This document shows, in pieces, positions 42,728 through 54,016 of a stretch of DNA of 64,000 nucleotides. The notes beneath the pieces were generated by a model. It was not told where the DNA came from. It saw only the letters and a program-made list of their open reading frames with translations, and did no database searches. Position numbers and translations under genes: made by a program. Origin of the DNA: Liopterus haemorrhoidalis. Taxonomy: Eukaryota > Arthropoda > Insecta > Coleoptera > Dytiscidae. The DNA is taken from positions 25,341,279 to 25,405,278 of the forward strand of contig OZ020611.1 in the NCBI GenBank assembly GCA_963971575.1, read 5' to 3'. The first letter of the stretch is position 1, and each line of letters begins with the position of its first letter.

Positions 42728-43620
42728 AAAGGGTTGAGAAGACGAATTACAGACAAAATATGAAATCAGTGATAAGGCCGTAGATTCCCAACCCCTGGTA
42801 TAAGAGTTTCATGATCGAACCCATGAAAAAGTAAAAATTAAACTCATTTTCAGTAATTTATGATGCACCAAACAATTTTATTTGAACTCAATTTTCTCAG
42901 CCATACAGTGAATAAAAACAGTAGTCATTACAACATAATTAGTGGGTAATCTCAATTAATAAAATAAAAATATAATTCAATTACCCCAAACCAAAATTAA
43001 TTAAAGAATTACTGTCCGCCCGAAGAGATCCTTCTCGTTCTATCTTCATAAAAAACTGGAGTAATAAGTCAAAAGATGACGTTACAAACATATAAATTCC
43101 ATATTATAATTAAAATCTGGTCTTCGTGCTTACATGGTCATGAATCAAAGACGCCAGTAAAAAACAATACTACTGTAATAAGCGCTTAAACTATGTAAAA
43201 AAGAGAAACATGAGTTTAGTTACAATGTCGGTGGGCAGATGGAGTTACCGTCGACACTTTCATCAACATCACTTTCAGAAACGATTCGAATCAAAGTTTA
43301 TTGAAATGTGAGCATTTTAAAACATGCCGTGTTTGAAAATATTAGCATTAGATCTCGTGTATTAAATAGCAAGATTTTTAGAGTTTCGTAGGTACAAAAT
43401 TGCCAAAATTCAATTTTTTCTTTCAATTCAGTTTTTGCACATATTTAGTACTTTTTTCATTAACAGTAATATAAAGTTTATAATGAATAAATACATATCT
43501 GATCAGCCTGCAAGAATTGTGGATATGTACTTCAGAACTAACTGCTCAATTATTTAACTCGAATACAATTTCGGCAAAATTTTAACACTATAAATGCTTT
43601 GTCAGTTTGTGCAGATGTAG
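42728..43620. other. No clear feature; diverged HINE-like start near 43378
   Basis: TTTTTAGAGTTTCGTAGGTAC at 43376-43396 resembles the HINE-like 5' end, but the sequence after it does not continue the family convincingly. No protein motifs. Confidence 0.4.
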
Positions 43621-43623
43621 ATA

Positions 43624-44922
43624 CCAGGTCTACAAGTATGAAATGCGGATTTTTTAAAAAAATAAAACACATTTAACTCAAAAGAACAGTAAAAGTTTAT
43701 TTATTCAAAGTATGCTCCATTAGAAGTTATACATTTTTCCCATCTCTCAGGCAATTTGTGAATACCTCGCCAGTAGAACCCTTCCCCTTTCCCCGCAAAC
43801 CATTCATCTAGCCATTCTTTCACATTTTCATATGAACAAAAGTGCTGCTCGGCAAGTGTGTGACCCATCGATGCGAACAAGTGGTAATCTGAAGGGGCCA
43901 AGTCTAGTGAGTAAGCGGCATGGGGTAGCACATCCTACTTGAGTGCCTCCAATGTGTTGCAAACTGCTTTTGCCTTATGTGATGGAGAGTTTTCGTGAAG
44001 AAAGATTACATTGTGCTGTCTTCTTTCGTATTCTGGTCGTTTTATGAGCAGCGAATGGTTCAATTCGATCAGTTGTTGTTGGTAGCGTTGGGTATTAACT
44101 GTTTCACCAGGTTTTAACAATTCATAATAGACCACACCCTTTTGGTCCCACCAAGTACAGAGCATTGTCTTTTTGCCAACGTGATTCGGTCTTGCAGTTG
44201 ATGTGGATGGTGAGCCTGCGTTCACCCATGATTTTTTGCGTTTGGGATTTTGCGTTTGGCGATGAAAATAAATCCATATTTCATCGCCAGTAATGATACG
44301 ATGCAAAAAAGACTTTCTTTTGTATCGTGCAAGCAAAATTTCACAAGTGTTTTTGCGTTTTTCCATCTGCCTCTCATTCAATGCATGTGGAACCCATCTG
44401 CCGACTTTCTGGATCTTACCCATCTCTCGTAGGCGATTGGAAACAGCTTTTTGACCAAAGCCTAACTGCTCGGCTAGTTGTTTTTGTGACTGACTATCGT
44501 CTTCCTGTAATAATGTTTTCAATTTTGTATCTTCATATTTTTTTGGAGGTTTTCCATGTTCTTTGTCTGTAAGATCAAACTCATCATTTTTGAAACGCCG
44601 AAACCATCCTTCATACGTATCTTGCGATGGAGCATATTCACCATAAGCTTCTTGAAGCAGTCGGTATGATTCAGCAGCAGTTATTTTCAAATGAAAACAA
44701 AACAGTAATACTGTCCGCGAATGCTCTTTATTTGGCACAAAATTTGACATTTTTAACACAGTAAAACAAAACTATATGATCACTTTTCAAATTATAACCT
44801 ATACGCATTTGACACTTAATGATAACTTAACAAAACGCCATATGTGTTGAAACTTTGAAATATACACTCTATTTGAGCGGCAAGTTTAAAAAAAAATCCG
44901 CATTTCATACTTGTAGACCTGG
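43624..44922 (-). mobile_element. Mos1-like mariner, copy 2
   Basis: Same inverted repeats as copy 1 (CCAGGTCTACAAGTATGAAA) with TA at 43622-43623 and 44923-44924. Length 1299 bp, about 13 bp longer than copy 1, mostly from a 12-bp insertion in the transposase. Orientation is opposite to copy 1. Confidence 0.96.
43701..44750 (-). pseudogene. Mos1-like mariner transposase, inactivated (copy 2)
   Basis: Read from the ATG at 44748-44750 (MSNFVPNKEHSRTV) to the stop at 43701-43703, 349 codons plus stop. It shares the domain order of copy 1: helix-turn-helix pair, GDEIWIYFH (first Asp), FLHENSPSH (second site), YSLDLAPSDYHLF (third Asp) and the intact C-terminus RGIHKLPERWEKC. Defects differ from copy 1: the second catalytic Asp is Glu, a four-residue RQTQ insertion follows the first Asp block, Lys is Ile in GDExW, and a Trp codon is TAG at about 43932-43934, splitting the protein. 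The ATG start lost in copy 1 is kept here. It can make only a truncated product. Confidence 0.95.
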
Positions 44923-44924
44923 TA

Positions 44925-45470
44925 TAGCCTGCTTGATGCCCTTGGTGGTAGCAGTTTTGAGGTCCCACTGGGAATTCAAGTGACGGGAGTAGAAATTCCA
45001 AAATTTCATATCAGGGCACAGGAAGGAAATGTGGTGACCTCTTTAAATTCGAGGCCGTGGAAGGAGCGAGGTTGTACACATGAAAAATCCACATCTGGTC
45101 TGCAGTCTGCACTTGAGCGTTAATCTACGTTCACAGCTCTAAAATTAGTCGACTATTCATTGTACGTTGTGGATAAATTTAGTAGACAATTTTAATGTAT
45201 AAGGCAGTGTTCACAGCTATGAAAATTAATGCGTAACGAATGTTGTGACATCTATGTTTTTTTCCATCTATGTATCCATACGATGGAATAAATACATTTA
45301 TGTGACTTTTATGAACCCGCCATCAGCGAGATCTTTATTTCTTACTTAATTTTAATAACAAAATTATAACCGTAACTACAGCAATTATTTTTCGTGTCAC
45401 TATTTCCGAAATTTGTTGAAATTTGTGCGACAATATTTTTTTAGGTTATGTAAAGTGAGATAGCATTCGG
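44925..45470. other. No recognisable feature
   Basis: Flank of mariner copy 2. 44930-45120 is less AT-rich, but I find no protein or repeat. Confidence 0.45.
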
Positions 45471-45474
45471 CTTG

Positions 45475-45890
45475 TTGAAAAATTTCTGGAAATCCAATAA
45501 GATCTCTCGTAACATTAAGGTACGCATATTTAAAACCAATGTAAAATCAGTTCTGATGTATGGCTGCGAAACTTGGATAGTCAGTACAGAAATTAACGAT
45601 AAACTCTAAGTTTTTATTAACAGATGTCTGCGCAGAAATTTTTGCATTACTAGGTCAGATCATAGTCCCAATAATCATTTTTGGGCATCGACAGCACAAA
45701 AATCTATCAATTTGGAAATCCAGGCAAGAAAGTGGAACTTGATTGGGCATATCCTTCGGAAGGCAGTAAACGACATCTCCAGAATGGCATTAGAGTGGAA
45801 CTCTCAGGGCAGCCGCCGTAGATGTCGGTCTATATCCACATGGAGGAGAAAAATACACAAAGAAGACGTAGTCAGCATTTGAACATCCAC
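45475..45890 (+). pseudogene. RTE-like LINE protein, C-terminal fragment
   Basis: The frame reads NFWKSNKISRNIKVRIFKTN, then VKSVLMYGCETWIVSTEI (the LYGCETW motif of RTE/craft-type RT), FINRCLRRNFCITRSD, RKWNLIGHILRKAVNDISRM and ALEWNSQGSRRRCRSI. An in-frame TAA near 45608 interrupts it. The catalytic RT domain lies upstream in the family and is missing here. No tail was identified at the 3' side. Confidence 0.85.
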
Positions 45891-47282
45891 CAACATCGTT
45901 GCGAAGAATTTTGATAAAGTATTAGCTTTTCCGGTTCAAGATTTGTACCCCTTAGACCATCAACATTGTATAAAATAATCCCGCAGTCTTCATAATCTAG
46001 CAGAAAGTATCGAATAATATATCGGATTATTTTTGTGAGGTTATTTGAAATAGCGGGTTTATGTTGGTATCCCAACACTTTGAGCTAAAAATACAACACC
46101 ACTGAAGAAATCAGTCTATTATAATCTATTACCTGAAGTTTTAAGTGAAGTAATAACAAATGCTGCGAAAAAAGCTCGAATTTTGAAATGGTCGGAAGGT
46201 TGCCTTTAAAGAATCTTACATACCTAATTAGAAAAAAATTTCCTGATTAAAATTTCTATTTCTATTTATTTTTAGAAAAATTAACAGTTACAAGAAATCA
46301 AAAACTTACTTTTGGCCCAACCCATACAATAATTAGACATTATTTCTAAGAATTGAGTCGTATTTTTCAAAACCATCGCAACTGAATGATAAAATTACTT
46401 CTTTTTATTCAAAAGAGGTATTTGTTTTGCTTTGTTTATGTTAGTTTCATTAATTTTATTTGGACAGGAAAGTTCATCCAACTTATGTCCAGTGAGGTGA
46501 AGATACAAGATCTCTTACCACATACACACCGCAAGCATGTCTTCTTATATTTTTACACTTTCTTTATTTTATTAATATGCCTCCATGTTTTTCATATAGG
46601 ATTTTATTTCATCTACCGGGTGCTCTTTGAAAAAAATACACAATAAAATTGTCTTTATATCTATTTACAGGCTCGGAAGTCCTTAATACGAAGTAACTCT
46701 GGAGAGGGCGTAACATTTTTAATTGTCTCAAGTAATTTTTGATAACTCATGTTTTTAATTTACTTCTCGCCCCCGTTTTGGTATTTCTATCCCCGTCGTC
46801 TCCAATTTTTGAATTTCTCCTCATCCACCATGAAATAGTTTTTTGTATTTCTACCCCTGTTCTTAAGAATATTTTCAATTCCCTCGCTCAATTCTGAATT
46901 CCGCAAAAATTTTAGTTATCTGACTTAATTCTTGTAATTTCCATCCTCGAGTGTTTTTTCTTATTACCCCCCCCCCCCATTTTCAAGTAACGTTCTGTCA
47001 CAAATTCCACTTATCGGTCCTCGGGGGATTGACTAATGAAAATTATGAAGTTTATATATATATGTGAACTCCCTCAAGTGAAAGTTCAGAGTCGGCACCT
47101 ACACGAGTAGGCGCAAGTTAGACACTTGCCACAGACGCTTAATACCCGCGATATACGATTTATACCCGATAAGTCATCTATTCGTTTTTTTTTTAACGAA
47201 TGTAACGTATAATTCAAAAGAATAAATCGCCAGAGAAAGCCGGGATAAATCAAGTATTTATTTTAATAAATTTGAAACGCAA
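45891..47282. other. Mostly featureless; poly-C run at 46966-46980
   Basis: An 86-codon hydrophobic frame at 46386-46646 (rich in F, I, L, Y) is best read as AT-rich chance. A run of 13 C sits at about 46967-46979. GAAATTCT/TTTCTACCCC-type motifs around 46780-46940 resemble the interior of the hAT MITE at 18180-18290, inverted, but I could not find ends. Confidence 0.4.
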
Positions 47283-47296
47283 GAACTACTGACATA

Positions 47297-47480
47297 GTCG
47301 GTTGCCATGGTGTAGTGATCAGCCTAATTCTTAACCATGGGGGCACGAGTTCGAATTCCGGTAATGACATGGATGTTTGTATTTGTTATAAAATTACTAA
47401 TGTACCCAAAAATTAAAATAAATAACCTACAATGGTTAATAGTGACCAATAGCTAAGACCAAAAAATTAGAAAGAAAAAA
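47297..47480 (+). mobile_element. tRNA-derived SINE family 2, copy 2
   Basis: The tRNA-like head has A box TGGTGTAGTGATC (about 47310) and B box GAGTTCGAATTCC (about 47347). A shared body ACATGGATGTTTGTATT follows and the element ends in an A-rich tail. Target duplications AACTACTGACATAG (about 47284-47297) and AACTGCTGACATAA (about 47482-47495) flank it with two differences, which defines both ends. No coding capacity. Confidence 0.78.
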
Positions 47481-47638
47481 AAACTGCTGACATAACCGAA
47501 GACACTATAGAACTATTGAGCAGATTTAAATATATAGATTTAAATATATTTGCTTAAAAATAGTTAATATTTCTTAATTATTTATTTATTTATTTATTAT
47601 TTTATAAAATATCAACAAAAAATAGACACTTAAGTTAA

Positions 47639-47674
47639 CAATCTCAAATAAATAAAATGATTTATTTGAGATTG
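47639..47674. repeat. Perfect 15-bp-stem hairpin
   Basis: CAATCTCAAATAAAT and its exact inverse are separated by 6 bases (AAAATG). No terminator or element context is evident; it may be the remains of a foldback. Confidence 0.8.
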
Positions 47675-48253
47675 TCTTTTGTGAATTGACCTAAAAACAT
47701 TGGCTAGTATTATTGGTAAATTATTCGGTTCTTCAATTTTATTGTCAAAAATGACACAAGCCGTAACTAGACAGTGGCACAGGTTCAGTGTCCATACAAG
47801 GGGAGAGGGAGCTAAAATAATAGGAGGGGGGGAAAAATAAAATAATAGGAAATGTAGGGGGGCTAAAATGGTTCGCATAAAATAATTGGACAATACGTAT
47901 ATTTTAGAAACACAACGTTTCGCTAAGCCATTGTTAGCTTCCTCAGGTGCTATAAAAAACAATAACCATAGTAATACTAAGTCATATACTGATATGTTAT
48001 ACTATTACCTATTCCAATGTTACGTTAGACTAACATCATCAACAACATCCATCACAAAAGATACGGTGGGTTAATGACTGAACAGTAAACTTATTAGGAA
48101 TTAACATGTTTGAAGATTAGAAAACAGGAATAGTTCAAATTGGTTAAACGGAATGTTACATGAATTTAGATTTACAATATAACCAAAATCTATGGTCCAC
48201 ATCTGAGGCTTACAGAAAATATCCAAAATTAAAGTATAAATTACAATAAGTAA

Positions 48254-49034
48254 CAGTGGCGCAGCCAAGGGGGGGCGACGGGCCTGGGCCCTTCCCAGGA
48301 CCAGCAGATTATATGGCGCTGCTCGGAGAGTTGAAGATAAAATTTGTTAACCACAACCAGTGGCGCAGCCAAGGGAAGGGCGACGGGCCTGGGCCCCTCC
48401 CAGGACCAGCAGATTACACGGCGCTACTCGGAGAGTTGAAGATAAAATTTGTTAGCCACAACAGTAGTTAATTTTTCAATTACTTCATTGTAAACAATTT
48501 ATTTTTTTTCGTACAAATAAACATTTTATTAAGATTGCACCTCAAACGTGAAATAGAGTAGAAATAGTAGAAATTTAATAAAGAGAGTAGTTTTGAAGAC
48601 ATCGCGCTCTTAAAATCGGTATTTGGTTTTATTTTGTAGATAAATGTGAATATCAATATCTTCTTAGGTATTTTTGAAATTATGATGTTTTACACACAAA
48701 AATGACTGATATAAGTTGTACTGAACAACAGTAGCGTATTCAGAGGGGGGGGGGCACAAGCTGATTTGGGTCGCAGTCTATTTTACATACAAAATGATAA
48801 GCAGTGACGGAACTTTAAATATCCCGAAGGGTTTCTTGACATTTTTTTATAGACAGAAAAGGGGAAGAGAGTATATTTTACATTTTTAAACATATATTTC
48901 TCCTAAATTAGCTCAAGTGATTTTGATTACCGTTTCAGGGACCACAAAAAATGAGGCTGAGAGCCGTATGCGGCCTACGTTCCCTCGAAATTTAATTCGG
49001 CCCTCCCCAAGACAAAATCCTGGCTGCGCCACTG
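48254..49034. mobile_element. hAT element with tandemly duplicated left terminus
   Basis: The ends CAGTGGCGCAGCCAAGG and (inverted) CAGTGGCGCAGCCAGG are bounded by a perfect 8-bp duplication ATAAGTAA (48246-48253 and 49035-49042). The first 104 bp, including the whole terminal repeat, is repeated directly at 48358-48461 with few changes. The remainder is AT-rich with no transposase. GGCGACGGGCCTGGGCCC and CCCAGGACCAGCAGA blocks make the ends GC-rich. Confidence 0.92.
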
Positions 49035-49629
49035 ATAAGTAATTACAGTATTATGACACCACGTAGTTCTACAATCCCTAGAATCGGGTACGCACAAACC
49101 CCAGCGATTGAAGCGCTACCTGCTGTGCAACACATTGTAACCATTAAAGTCAACATACCAAATATAACAAGTCAAAATACCAAATAAGGGTAAATTTTAA
49201 GACTGAACAATGGTACGCACAAGGATAAAGAGAGTACACAGTACACAAAAAATTATTTAACAATATTTTCAAAAAACTGATCACATTTATAATTGAAAAA
49301 TTATGGAATCTCATTGAATCCCCCCCATGAATGAATTCGTATATTAACCGAAAATTTATTGTAAACCTAGTGATATAAAATATATTTTTTCTGTACTTAA
49401 TCAAAACAGATCACAGAAATAATATTCTTCCAAAATAATAATGTAATAAAAGAAATATATAACACCCAGCAATATTTCAGATGAAAAGTTTAATATGTAG
49501 GATCCAACGATGTAAAAATTTACTCTTAATAATTTACATATAAATAAAAGAATTGTGTAAAACGTTGTGATGTTACCAGTCAGAGAGTTGAACTGTTTCT
49601 AACGATGATCACGGGCGTCCAAAATATGT

Positions 49630-50585
49630 TAGGGGCAGAACCGGAGTTGAACCGGAACCGAACCGAAAACCGCAATCAACCGGAATTTTTAAGAGTACCG
49701 GAACCTTAACCGGGACGTAAAATTGCTCAATTTAAAAACGGAAACCGAAATCAGATCGAAATGAAAATAACGGTTAATTTCGGTTAGAACAAAAAAAAAA
49801 AAATAATAATAATAATAATAACATATTGCGATACTAAGAACTGTAACTTATTTATTATTTTTGTAAGAGAAAAGTTCATATTATTTATTAACGTTTTTCT
49901 TCTCTATAATTGTGATTATAGGAACTGTGTGTGATCAAGGTCGGACTAACGTATTTCCGCGCCCCAGGCAGACTCTTTATATGGCGCCCCCAGATATGCA
50001 TAATTACCCAAAAATTAGGTTAAAGTTACTAGTCAGCTGAACCCAAATTTTTAGGGACACTGAATATTAAGTTTCTTTTAAGTTTTCTTTTGTACAATGC
50101 TGTCAAAAAAATAAAATAAAAAGAATTCAGCACCCCTTGTTTCTGACGCACCAGGCAACTGACTGTCTTGACACCACCTTAATCCGACCCTGTGTTTTAT
50201 TAATTATTTTTGTAATTTCCTCCTAATTTCTTAGAATTTTATTTTATTTACGTGCAATATGTTTTTGTATTTTCAGTTTTGTGTTCCCAAATTGTATTTT
50301 ATTCGTTTTTGACAATAAATAATCAATTAAATTAAGTTCTATTTCTTTTGTATTTTCAATTTTATAATTGAAAAACAAAAATAACAAGGGAATTTGGTAA
50401 ATAAAATAAACAAAAATTTATACCGGTATGCACTTGATGATCGATACGATTTTAACTTGTTATTCTAACCGGAACCGAACCGGAACTGAACCGGATTTTT
50501 TTGACGAACTGAAACCGAAACTGGAACAAAAATATTTACTTGGAACGTAACCGTAAACCGGAACGAAATAAATTTGGGTTCATCT
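49630..50585. mobile_element. Element with clustered AACCGGAACC motifs at both ends (putative hAT)
   Basis: 49640-49790 and 50465-50580 are both packed with ACCGGAACCGAACCGGAAC-type motifs in one orientation. The right edge reads inverted AGAGATGAACCC, like a hAT end; the left edge GGGGCAGAACC is its possible partner. No matching 8-bp duplication was found. A smaller hAT (49936-50192) lies inside. The right flank is a run of G (50586-50609). Confidence 0.5.
49936..50192. mobile_element. Short hAT MITE nested in the AACCGG element
   Basis: The ends CAAGGTCGGACTAACG and (inverted) CAGGGTCGGATTAAGG form a terminal repeat. The flanks TGTGTGAT and TGTTTTAT are an 8-bp duplication with two differences. 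CGCCCCAGGCAGAC and CGCACCAGGCAACTG lie near the two ends. Confidence 0.72.
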
Positions 50586-50609
50586 CTCTGGTTGGGGGGG
50601 GGGGGGGGG

Positions 50610-51550
50610 CAAATATAAAACCTTGTCTAGGGCCCGAAAAACTATGGCACTGACAATAATAAACAGTTTTGATTTTGTCGTTGCTCTATATGTCCAACAT
50701 GTCTTATATTGCTGTCTTTTTCTTCCAAGGCTTACTCTGATAATTATTTTTCCATCACACTTTTTTTTCAAATACAACGTTTTTAACTAAATTATATTTT
50801 GATTCAAACACATTTAATTTTGATTATGACCTTGCAATTTTCGTGCATCAAAACATAGAGCACTTGAAATAATAATTGGGTAAAGTAGTAAACGTTTTCC
50901 GAAGGATATTTGTGAATTATTTTATACTAAGAACTGAGAAAAAAGTGGCAGATAATTTGAAAATGCTCAAAAGAAGTAAATTATAACCTGAAAACGAAGG
51001 TCGAATGATTTTAAAACATAATATCGTGACTGTCGATCGCGTGTTATGGTTTCAAAAAGAATAAAAAATCTTTTCGATATGTCTTTAAAAGTATTCATTA
51101 AACAGAGTCCAAAAAATAAATAAAAAAACATATAATAATTCCAAATAACCATGAGAAACCATACTTTGATTTTTTTAATTCCTGCTAATTATATATTATT
51201 TCATATATTGGTTAAGAATTTCTAATCTTAAGAACCATCATCTCTAAATTAATATTTTAATATTTGGACCTTTTTATTCAGATTCTTTTATTTAATCGTT
51301 CAACTTTTTGTCATTCGTTATTCTGAAAACATACATTGTGGATTTATCGCCGTAGCTAAGACCCTGCAAGCGTCATTGTGGGGAGCCCGAGAAGTTTTGC
51401 GGCCCAAAATTTTATTGAACAAAAATATTAGTGCGGCATAGTAAAAATTGTAAGACTAAATTTTCGTGTGGAAATAATTTAGATAGTTCAGACATACTTA
51501 ATAGTGCAAATCAATTCAAGATAATATGTGAGACTGATATCACCGAGACG
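50610..51550. other. No clear element; shared repeat at 50690-50790
   Basis: A block with ATTGCTGTCTTTTTCTTCC and GGCTTACTC repeats the one at 21285-21375. The rest is featureless AT-rich DNA. Confidence 0.4.
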
Positions 51551-51580
51551 TTAACCCTTTCAATACGGGCTATTTTTACG
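51551..51580 (+). other. Possible solitary piggyBac-type end
   Basis: TTAACCCTTTCAATACGGGC has the TTAA plus CCC start used by piggyBac elements. The matching inverted end is not seen in the following kilobases, so this is tentative. Confidence 0.3.
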
Positions 51581-51707
51581 GTAACCGTGCCCCACGAAAT
51601 GAGTTTGACGTACATTTTGTACGCCTGTGGTCTCTATATTCAAGCACTTGCGAACGTATATATACGTTTTCTTGATCTTTTGGAATAAACATTTGTAAAA
51701 AAATTAT

Positions 51708-51760
51708 GTGACATGTGAATTTTCACACATTTCAGGGTTTTGTAAGTATTTAATAATTGC
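51708..51760 (-). mobile_element. Solitary HINE-like 3' end
   Basis: Inverse of the family terminus: ATGTGAATTTTCACAC (stem-loop) followed by ATTTCAGGGTTTTGTAAGTA. The neighbouring sequence does not continue the element recognisably. Confidence 0.65.
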
Positions 51761-52518
51761 AAAAATCCAACAGAATGCTAGTTGTCTAAGACAATATTTT
51801 TTGTATTGTCACATCAAAATCAACAGTTTCTTTGATAATCATTTTTATTGAATACTAAGGTCAAATTTTTATTTTTAACAAAATTTAAATTATTTGCAAA
51901 ATTTTCATCACAATAAAATTTAAATTAAAATATCTCCGTAAACTTATCTTCAGAAACGTATTTCTCACTGTTAAAAATATGTTATATTTTTATTTATTTC
52001 ACTATAAAAGATTTATTCCTCTTTAATACAAACTTAAAAACTTAAAAACATACTTAAAAACAAAAAACAACTGTAATTTATATAAGTTGAATCATGGGTG
52101 TATAATAGTAAGTGGAGCTTACAGACATGAACTCGATTCTCAACTGGTAACAAACATATTATTAGAAAACTTAACACAGTTCATAAAAATTTCAACATTC
52201 AAATTTAATCAATCAAATATAGACTTAACTTAAAAATATATTTTCCTGTAAACAATTTAATGTAACTGAAATTACTAGCATGTATCTCAAATAATGTATA
52301 ACATAAGGTGACCCATAAGGTGTACTGTTTTTTTATGTCATTGATCCTGGTTAGTCGTGAAATATAACCAGTACAGTTTAGGAACACAAAATCAAAAATT
52401 ATTAATTTTTCAAAAGATCGAGTAAATCGTTCCATCTTTCAGTACGCTCGTAAATTTAAACACAAAATACGGCTCAGCAGTGTAGCGGCCTTTTCAAAAT
52501 TACTTTCTTAATCTACAA

Positions 52519-52899
52519 CAGCGTTTCTTAAACTGTGGTCCGCGGATATTATAATAAGATCTATTTTGACCAATATTTGACCAAGAAATATTTGTATGAG
52601 TTTAACGTATTATAATTTGTAACTTTTTTTATTCTTTTTACTACTGTTTTTATTAATTTTTTGTTTTTTATTCTATATGTTAATAAAAATGTTCCTCAAT
52701 AAATGCACATGAACATTTATTAAAATAACCAGCGATAAATTTTTACCAATATTTATTATAACGTAGTGCCTATGAGATTATTGAGCCAGAAATTAAGTCT
52801 TAAGAAAGACGTAAAATGCCTAGGGTTGGGATGGGGTCCGCAAAAAATAAATGTTGTTCAAGTGGGGGTCCGCGGACTACATAAGTTTAAAAACCACTG
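52519..52899. mobile_element. hAT MITE, 381 bp
   Basis: The ends CAGCGTTTCTTAAACTG and (inverted) CAGTGGTTTTTAAACTTA are followed on each side by TCCGCGGA, with a perfect 8-bp duplication ATCTACAA (52511-52518 and 52900-52907). No coding capacity. Confidence 0.93.
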
Positions 52900-53024
52900 A
52901 TCTACAATATAAATAAAAGAAATACATTTTATTTTTTCACTTAAAGGCAAAAAAATTAAGCTTACTCTGCAATATTTTTTTAATATATATTCTACGATAG
53001 CCACTTTTCTTCATGGTGACTGAG

Positions 53025-53297
53025 CAGGCGCGCACCTAGAAAAATTAACTGATCGGTAACTTAACGATAACGGGGTCTATTTCTAAAAAATATCCGATAA
53101 ATAATATAAAATTTATTATTGCCTCTTTACGGCCAGAGGTGGTTTTATATGTTAATTACGTTTTGACTATGATTTGTTTTTTATCAACAAAAGACATGAT
53201 TTTATTTTCAGTAGCTTAGTTTTTATTAAGTATATGATTTTTTAGTTCCTGGGGGGGGGTCAGGACCCAAGGACCCCTCTCCTATTGCACGCGCCTG
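53025..53297. mobile_element. Probable hAT MITE, about 273 bp
   Basis: CAGGCGCGCACCTAG at the left and (inverted) CAGGCGCGTGCAATAGGAG at the right look like hAT ends. The flanking 8 bases do not match, so insertion is inferred from the inverted ends alone. A run of 9-10 G lies at 53250-53259. Confidence 0.55.
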
Positions 53298-53564
53298 TAT
53301 TTGGGCTATGTTAAATGTCCTGGTTTTATATTTGACAAAAAATGGTCACCTTATGTAACATAACATATTATTATTATTGTATTATCTGTAGAATTAACAC
53401 ACTGTACCGGGGTGTCAATAACCATCGATGTTGAAGTACCTATTATCTATTTCTAAATAAAAAAAGATATATTATATTTGTTACTACTTTATGTTCCTTA
53501 ATTTGCGTCTTATGAGGTGAATTATACTCCAATATAAGTTTTTAAAAAAATATTATTTTTATTA

Positions 53565-53720
53565 TGACAAAAAACTCGAAACTAATTTGATGAAAAATTA
53601 CTGTTGATCTATTCCGGTTACCAATATTCTACATTATTGAGATTTAAATCAACCCCTCTGGGATATAAGGCAGGCACAAAAGTTTTTTGATAAGTTTTAC
53701 TCCAATTTCTATAAAGTTGT
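53565..53720 (-). mobile_element. HINE-like element, middle fragment
   Basis: GATGAAAAATTACTGTTGAT, then TATTCCGGTTACCAATATTC and CCTCTGGGATATAAGGCAGG follow the family middle in the reverse direction (compare 42190-42295). Ends are not visible. Confidence 0.55.
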
Positions 53721-53782
53721 ATTAAGGCTTATAACTTGATTGAGTACTAATATAATCTTATGTTAACAGCAGACTTATAAAA

Positions 53783-54014
53783 CTGCAGCCAACGGAGTGG
53801 CTGAGCTTGTAAAATCGAGCAGTTATCACTGGTTAAAACAGTCTGAGTTGTGAGGTTGCTAGCTAAGTTCCCGTTGGTGATATTATTCGGGCTAGAATAA
53901 TTTGTTTACATTACTCCCATTTTCACAATTATTCACCCTTATCCAGGTGTAGGAGCTCGCCCCCTGGCATCAAGGATTAACCTCGTCGCAGAAATAGGCG
54001 GATGTAAAATAAAT
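53783..54014 (+). mobile_element. tRNA-derived SINE family 1, copy 2
   Basis: Starts GCAGCCAACGGAGTGGCTGA (A box TGGCTGAGC) and ends GATGTAAAATAAATAA. The body TGATATTATTCGGGCTAGAA, then CCAGGTGTAGGAGCTCGCCC and AACCTCGTCGCAGAAATAGG is nearly identical to copy 1. It is followed directly by a Helitron. Confidence 0.78.
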
Positions 54015-54016
54015 AA

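Noticed and set aside
46386..46646. Hydrophobic 86-codon frame as a membrane protein
   Set aside because: AT-rich DNA gives F/I/L/Y-rich frames by chance; no start context, domain or conservation is visible.
48256..48471. Glycine/proline-rich repeat protein of 71 codons
   Set aside because: The two protein repeats are the duplicated 104-bp hAT terminus.
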